Shown: positions 42,585-45,374 of the stretch, piece by piece
How positions within the stretch are numbered: position 1 is the first letter of the stretch
How the letters are laid out: the number at the start of each line of letters is the position of its first letter
Origin: Candidatus Woesearchaeota archaeon
Lineage (GTDB): Archaea > Nanobdellota > Nanobdellia > Woesearchaeales > GW2011-AR9
Length of the DNA stretch: 45,374 nucleotides
Direction of reading: 5' to 3'
Assembly: GCA_945861715.1 (NCBI GenBank)
Contig: CAMAVK010000001.1
Location: forward strand, 522,908-568,281
Notes under the pieces: model-generated
The model's database searches: none
Seen by the model: the letters and a program-made list of their open reading frames with translations, nothing else
Told to the model about the DNA's origin: nothing
Translations under genes and position numbers: made by a program

Positions 42585-44039
42585 TTACAAATTCTTTGCA
42601 TGCGCAATTGCTGCTTCTCTCATATCTTTGGCCTGATAAATTCCTCGACCAACAATTCCATGAAATCTATCTCCCGCAACTTTGGCAGCAGCATCTATTT
42701 TCCCACCCTGCGCAACAAACCCAGGAGAATAAAAGATAGGAGATACCCCCTCATTTACAACAAGTTCTCGTATTTGCGAAATGACTGCAGGTTTGTTCCC
42801 AGGTACCACAAAATGATGAACTCCTGATGCCGCAGCAATTCTGTACATTTCAAGAGCACCATCATCTGTGATAAATCCACCTTCACTCACCGCGTAAGCT
42901 GGGTGTGTCATTCTCCCTCCTACAATCACATTCAATCCATGATCAAACGCTTGATAAATCCATGCTCGTTCAGTTTCAGGACCAGCTTGAGGAAATAAAA
43001 TAACCGTATCGATGCCTGCTTGTTTCATGACTCGGGCAAAATTCCTTCCCGTATCTGGAATATCCGTTCCCGCTTTTTGATGATCATAAATCAATGGTTT
43101 ATCGGTATGTTTTCGAGCAACTGAAACCACCGCCGGTAATCCATATGCAAGACCTAATTCAAATCCAATCTTATATCCGCCCACTCCTGGAACATCTGCA
43201 GTCTGTCGAACTAGTTCTTCAAATTGTGAGAGTGTTTCAACATCACAAGCAGGAATAATACTGCGATCCGTTGAGATAATTCGTTGTTCATCTCGTTGTC
43301 CAAGAGCCTGGTGCGCATCCCGAGTACCATATACTCTAATATAATTTTCTAATCTCTCCAATGCTCGGGATGAAACTTCCCCTCTAGCTCGTAGTGAGAC
43401 AAGGCTCTTATCTTTGAAATAGGATAAAACATCCGTGGCATTTACAATCGAAACCACATGCGTTCGTGTTGTTTCTTGATAATCCGTAATCGCTTCCTTA
43501 CCATCTGTAGCTACCTCTTGGCGATCAATTGCAATTGCCAGCAGAGGTAGGTTTTCTCTACCAAGCCCACGCAGATACGCGCGTGCTTCGTATTTAGCGT
43601 CCCCCGCAGTAAACACATCATCAAGCTGTACAATAGCGTCAGACGTTGCAGGAATTCTTCCAACCATCAGCGCTTTTATTCTATCTTCAGCACCAAGATG
43701 AGATGCCTCACCATGTTTCTTTTCATCCTTTCGAGAAAAACACCATCCTACATTATGGCCTTTAGAAGCCATAGCCATCGCAACGGGTGCTGCAAGTCCA
43801 ACTGCTTTCTCTGGGATTCCATACAAAACATCTGCTTTTACTCCTGAACTAATAATTGCATCCGCATAAAAACCTGCAAGCGCATTGCTGGACTCACCAT
43901 CATTAAAGTCACCAATATTCACAAACCACGGAGAAATTCTTTTACTTTTCAAAATTCTATCCTCAGCAGGATCTTCAAACACTTTAAGCGCTCCTGTTCG
44001 AAGTAAAAATTCAATAAATTCAGATTTATGTTCATCCAT
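42585..44039 (-). CDS. pyrEF: Bifunctional orotate phosphoribosyltransferase-OMP decarboxylase
   Basis: The 484-aa protein performs the last two steps of UMP synthesis. Residues 1-215 are OPRT: PWFVNIGDF, VLYGIPEKAVGLA, FSRKDEKKHGEA with the catalytic Lys/His loop, and PRPP loop QLDDVFTAGDA (138-148). Residues about 245-484 are OMPDC: IIPACDVETL, GGYKIGFELGL, DHQKAGTDIPDTG (319-331) and VGRGIYQAKD for phosphate binding. The usual D-x-K-x-x-D is D-x2-K-x3-D here. PyrE-PyrF fusion in this order is like eukaryotic UMPS. A GAGGT site precedes the ATG. Confidence 0.92.
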   Translation of the reverse strand: MDEHKSEFIEFLLRTGALKVFEDPAEDRILKSKRISPWFVNIGDFNDGESSNALAGFYADAIISSGVKADVLYGIPEKAVGLAAPVAMAMASKGHNVGWCFSRKDEKKHGEASHLGAEDRIKALMVGRIPATSDAIVQLDDVFTAGDAKYEARAYLRGLGRENLPLLAIAIDRQEVATDGKEAITDYQETTRTHVVSIVNATDVLSYFKDKSLVSLRARGEVSSRALERLENYIRVYGTRDAHQALGQRDEQRIISTDRSIIPACDVETLSQFEELVRQTADVPGVGGYKIGFELGLAYGLPAVVSVARKHTDKPLIYDHQKAGTDIPDTGRNFARVMKQAGIDTVILFPQAGPETERAWIYQAFDHGLNVIVGGRMTHPAYAVSEGGFITDDGALEMYRIAAASGVHHFVVPGNKPAVISQIRELVVNEGVSPIFYSPGFVAQGGKIDAAAKVAGDRFHGIVGRGIYQAKDMREAAIAHAKNL

Positions 44040-44109
44040 GGTTTAACCTCATGCGTAATAGCAAAAACAAGAATCATGTAATCTATAAAAATAAAGTGCA
44101 ACATCAAAT

Positions 44110-45360
44110 CTATATACTGCCATCATCATATTCATCTCGATGCTTGTATCGATATCCCACATATCCACCAATTCCAACAACCATCACCCCCAGTATAATC
44201 CACCATCCACTCAACCCTGAAGAACTCCTTGCTTTATCATCAATCAAAGTATTAGTAGCAACTACCGACCCAGTAGCTCCATTTCCTACATCCGCCCCAG
44301 CATCCAGCATTTCAACCTTAAACGTCTGTTCTTTTTGTGCATACGTATTCCAATAATTAACCTTAACATTAAACACGTACGAGCCAGCATCTTTATTTCG
44401 CGCATCATAATATTCCTTTATTTTCTGCCGCATGAGTGCAGGTAAATCAAACGACTTCGTACGAAATGAGTCCACTTGTTTATCATCCTTTAATACCACG
44501 ATCTCAACAAACACATTTTCAATTAATGTGTTCCAGTGATTAAGTAACTCAAGTGACATTTCATTAATAGCGTGGGCCTTCAAATATTGTTCAAAATACG
44601 TCACTTCAATTTCAGGCTCTCCCAAAATCAACTTCTTCTGCACTTCTACTTTTGAATCTCCAAATGTCGTGACTGCTGATACTTCATACTCACCCCTCTT
44701 CAGAGCATCCTTAGCAAGGTGCGCAACAAGAACTTTATCTTCTCCTGTCTTAAGTGAAGTAGTTTCGGTAGAAAGCGTTTGTGGTGTTTTCTCATCATTA
44801 ACATAAAACGTCGTCATAACTCCGCTCACATCTTTAGAACCCTTATTCTGAACTTCAGAAACAAAGCGGATTGAATTAGCATCCTCATGGAAATTTATCT
44901 GTGGCACCACATACTCTTCGGGGTATGATCCTTGCAACATGAGTTTGTGTTTAACAATAATCTTAGATTCAACAAACGACCCACCCGCACCAGCAAGCTT
45001 CTGTTCAACAATTATCGTCGCCGTAGATAGTCCTGGGGGTGGACTTGCAATTCTATCCACCGTAAATCGTACTGCTTTTGCATCATCATCCGATCTAAAT
45101 CGAAACGCGGTTTCATCCAAATGAACAAACGAAGAAAGTTCTCCCTCAACTGAAACCGTAACCTCAATATCTTCATTGTTATTATTCACAACCCAAAATT
45201 CACCCGCAAATACAGAATCATCTCCAAACACTAAATCCGTTTTAGCCGGACGAATACCTAAAGAAAGAACCGACGAACTAAGAAGTAAAATAAACAGTAC
45301 TGTAACAACCAAAGGTACTGCACGTTGTCCAGTTGCTCTCTTGAAGGTAGGAATATTCAT
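44110..45360 (-). CDS. Surface protein with CARDB-like repeats and C-terminal membrane anchor
   Basis: A 416-aa exported protein: N-terminal signal (about residues 14-35, AVPLVVTVLFILLLSSSVLS), beta-rich external repeats, a Ser/Gly spacer, and one C-terminal membrane helix (about 382-402, WWIILGVMVVGIGGYVGYRY) followed by a charged cytoplasmic tail. The external part (about 40-350) reads as three or more strands-only domains of the CARDB/NEW3 type (DIEVTVSVEGELSSF, GVMTTFYVNDEKTPQ, YVFNVKVNYWNTYAQ), typical of archaeal surface scaffolds. It ends close to the window edge but its ATG is inside. Function beyond a surface role is not readable. Confidence 0.72.
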   Translation of the reverse strand: MNIPTFKRATGQRAVPLVVTVLFILLLSSSVLSLGIRPAKTDLVFGDDSVFAGEFWVVNNNNEDIEVTVSVEGELSSFVHLDETAFRFRSDDDAKAVRFTVDRIASPPPGLSTATIIVEQKLAGAGGSFVESKIIVKHKLMLQGSYPEEYVVPQINFHEDANSIRFVSEVQNKGSKDVSGVMTTFYVNDEKTPQTLSTETTSLKTGEDKVLVAHLAKDALKRGEYEVSAVTTFGDSKVEVQKKLILGEPEIEVTYFEQYLKAHAINEMSLELLNHWNTLIENVFVEIVVLKDDKQVDSFRTKSFDLPALMRQKIKEYYDARNKDAGSYVFNVKVNYWNTYAQKEQTFKVEMLDAGADVGNGATGSVVATNTLIDDKARSSSGLSGWWIILGVMVVGIGGYVGYRYKHRDEYDDGSI

Positions 45361-45374
45361 ATTTTTTATTTTAT

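Noticed and set aside
1-45374. CRISPR array, insertion sequence or integrated virus
   Set aside because: No evenly spaced repeats, transposase, integrase or capsid genes were seen. The Zot-like ATPase alone is not enough.

Overview
The window looks archaeal, and most resembles a DPANN-type genome (Woesearchaeota/Nanoarchaeota-like). Evidence for this: ribosomal protein eS8, an archaeal membrane-anchored LonB protease, archaeal-type AMP phosphorylase, TrmI and leucyl-tRNA synthetase. A tRNA-Val(UAC) carries an 18-nt intron at the canonical 37/38 site. TATA boxes lie about 26 bp ahead of many start codons (leaderless mRNAs), mixed with GGTGA-type Shine-Dalgarno sites at other genes. The DPANN placement is inference from gene style and was not tested by phylogeny.

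Layout. (1) 1-5431, plus strand: a block of exported proteins. They are a 5'-truncated secreted protein, a membrane-anchored beta-rich protein, a secreted M23-like plus alpha/beta-hydrolase fusion, and a secreted SGNH-hydrolase plus lytic-transglycosylase fusion. The last two share a linker motif not seen elsewhere in the window. Together they look like an envelope-acting set, surprising in an archaeon without murein. (2) 5597-14839: small housekeeping and accessory genes, namely an ACT protein, a PH-domain membrane protein divergent from Fpg across one symmetric TATA element, an M29-like peptidase, an RBBP9-type hydrolase, a GIY-YIG-like protein, M32 carboxypeptidase, and a Dus operon with two orphan genes. 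(3) 15073-21777: translation genes (uL11 with a long tail, LeuRS, eS8), a 36-aa zinc-ribbon ORF, a HExxH protein and a small membrane protein. (4) 22088-25120: an overlapping three-gene operon with two YunG-like predicted papain-fold proteins, then lonB with two strong palindromes upstream. (5) 25425-32121: cyclophilin, ScpA, tRNA-Val, dUTPase, AMP phosphorylase, a DUF1003 protein, a Rossmann protein and TrmI. (6) 32192-35650: a Hanks-type Ser/Thr kinase and its partner, sharing a domain I cannot name. (7) 35716-45360: a Ski2-like helicase, adenylate kinase, a bacterial-style CHASE2 adenylate cyclase with a FecR partner, a membrane-anchored P-loop ATPase, a PyrE-PyrF fusion and a CARDB-like membrane protein.

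How the genes work together. Nucleotide metabolism (Dut, Adk, PyrEF, AMP phosphorylase), translation and tRNA modification (uL11, eS8, LeuRS, Dus, TrmI) and protein quality control (Lon, cyclophilin, peptidases) are scattered as one- to three-gene units. Signalling is unusually rich for a short archaeal segment: a class III cyclase with FecR, and a kinase with its repeat-domain partner. The most interesting candidates for undescribed biology are the exported hydrolase block (1-5431), the kinase pair (32192-35650), the YunG-like operon (22088-23219) and the palindromes ahead of lonB.
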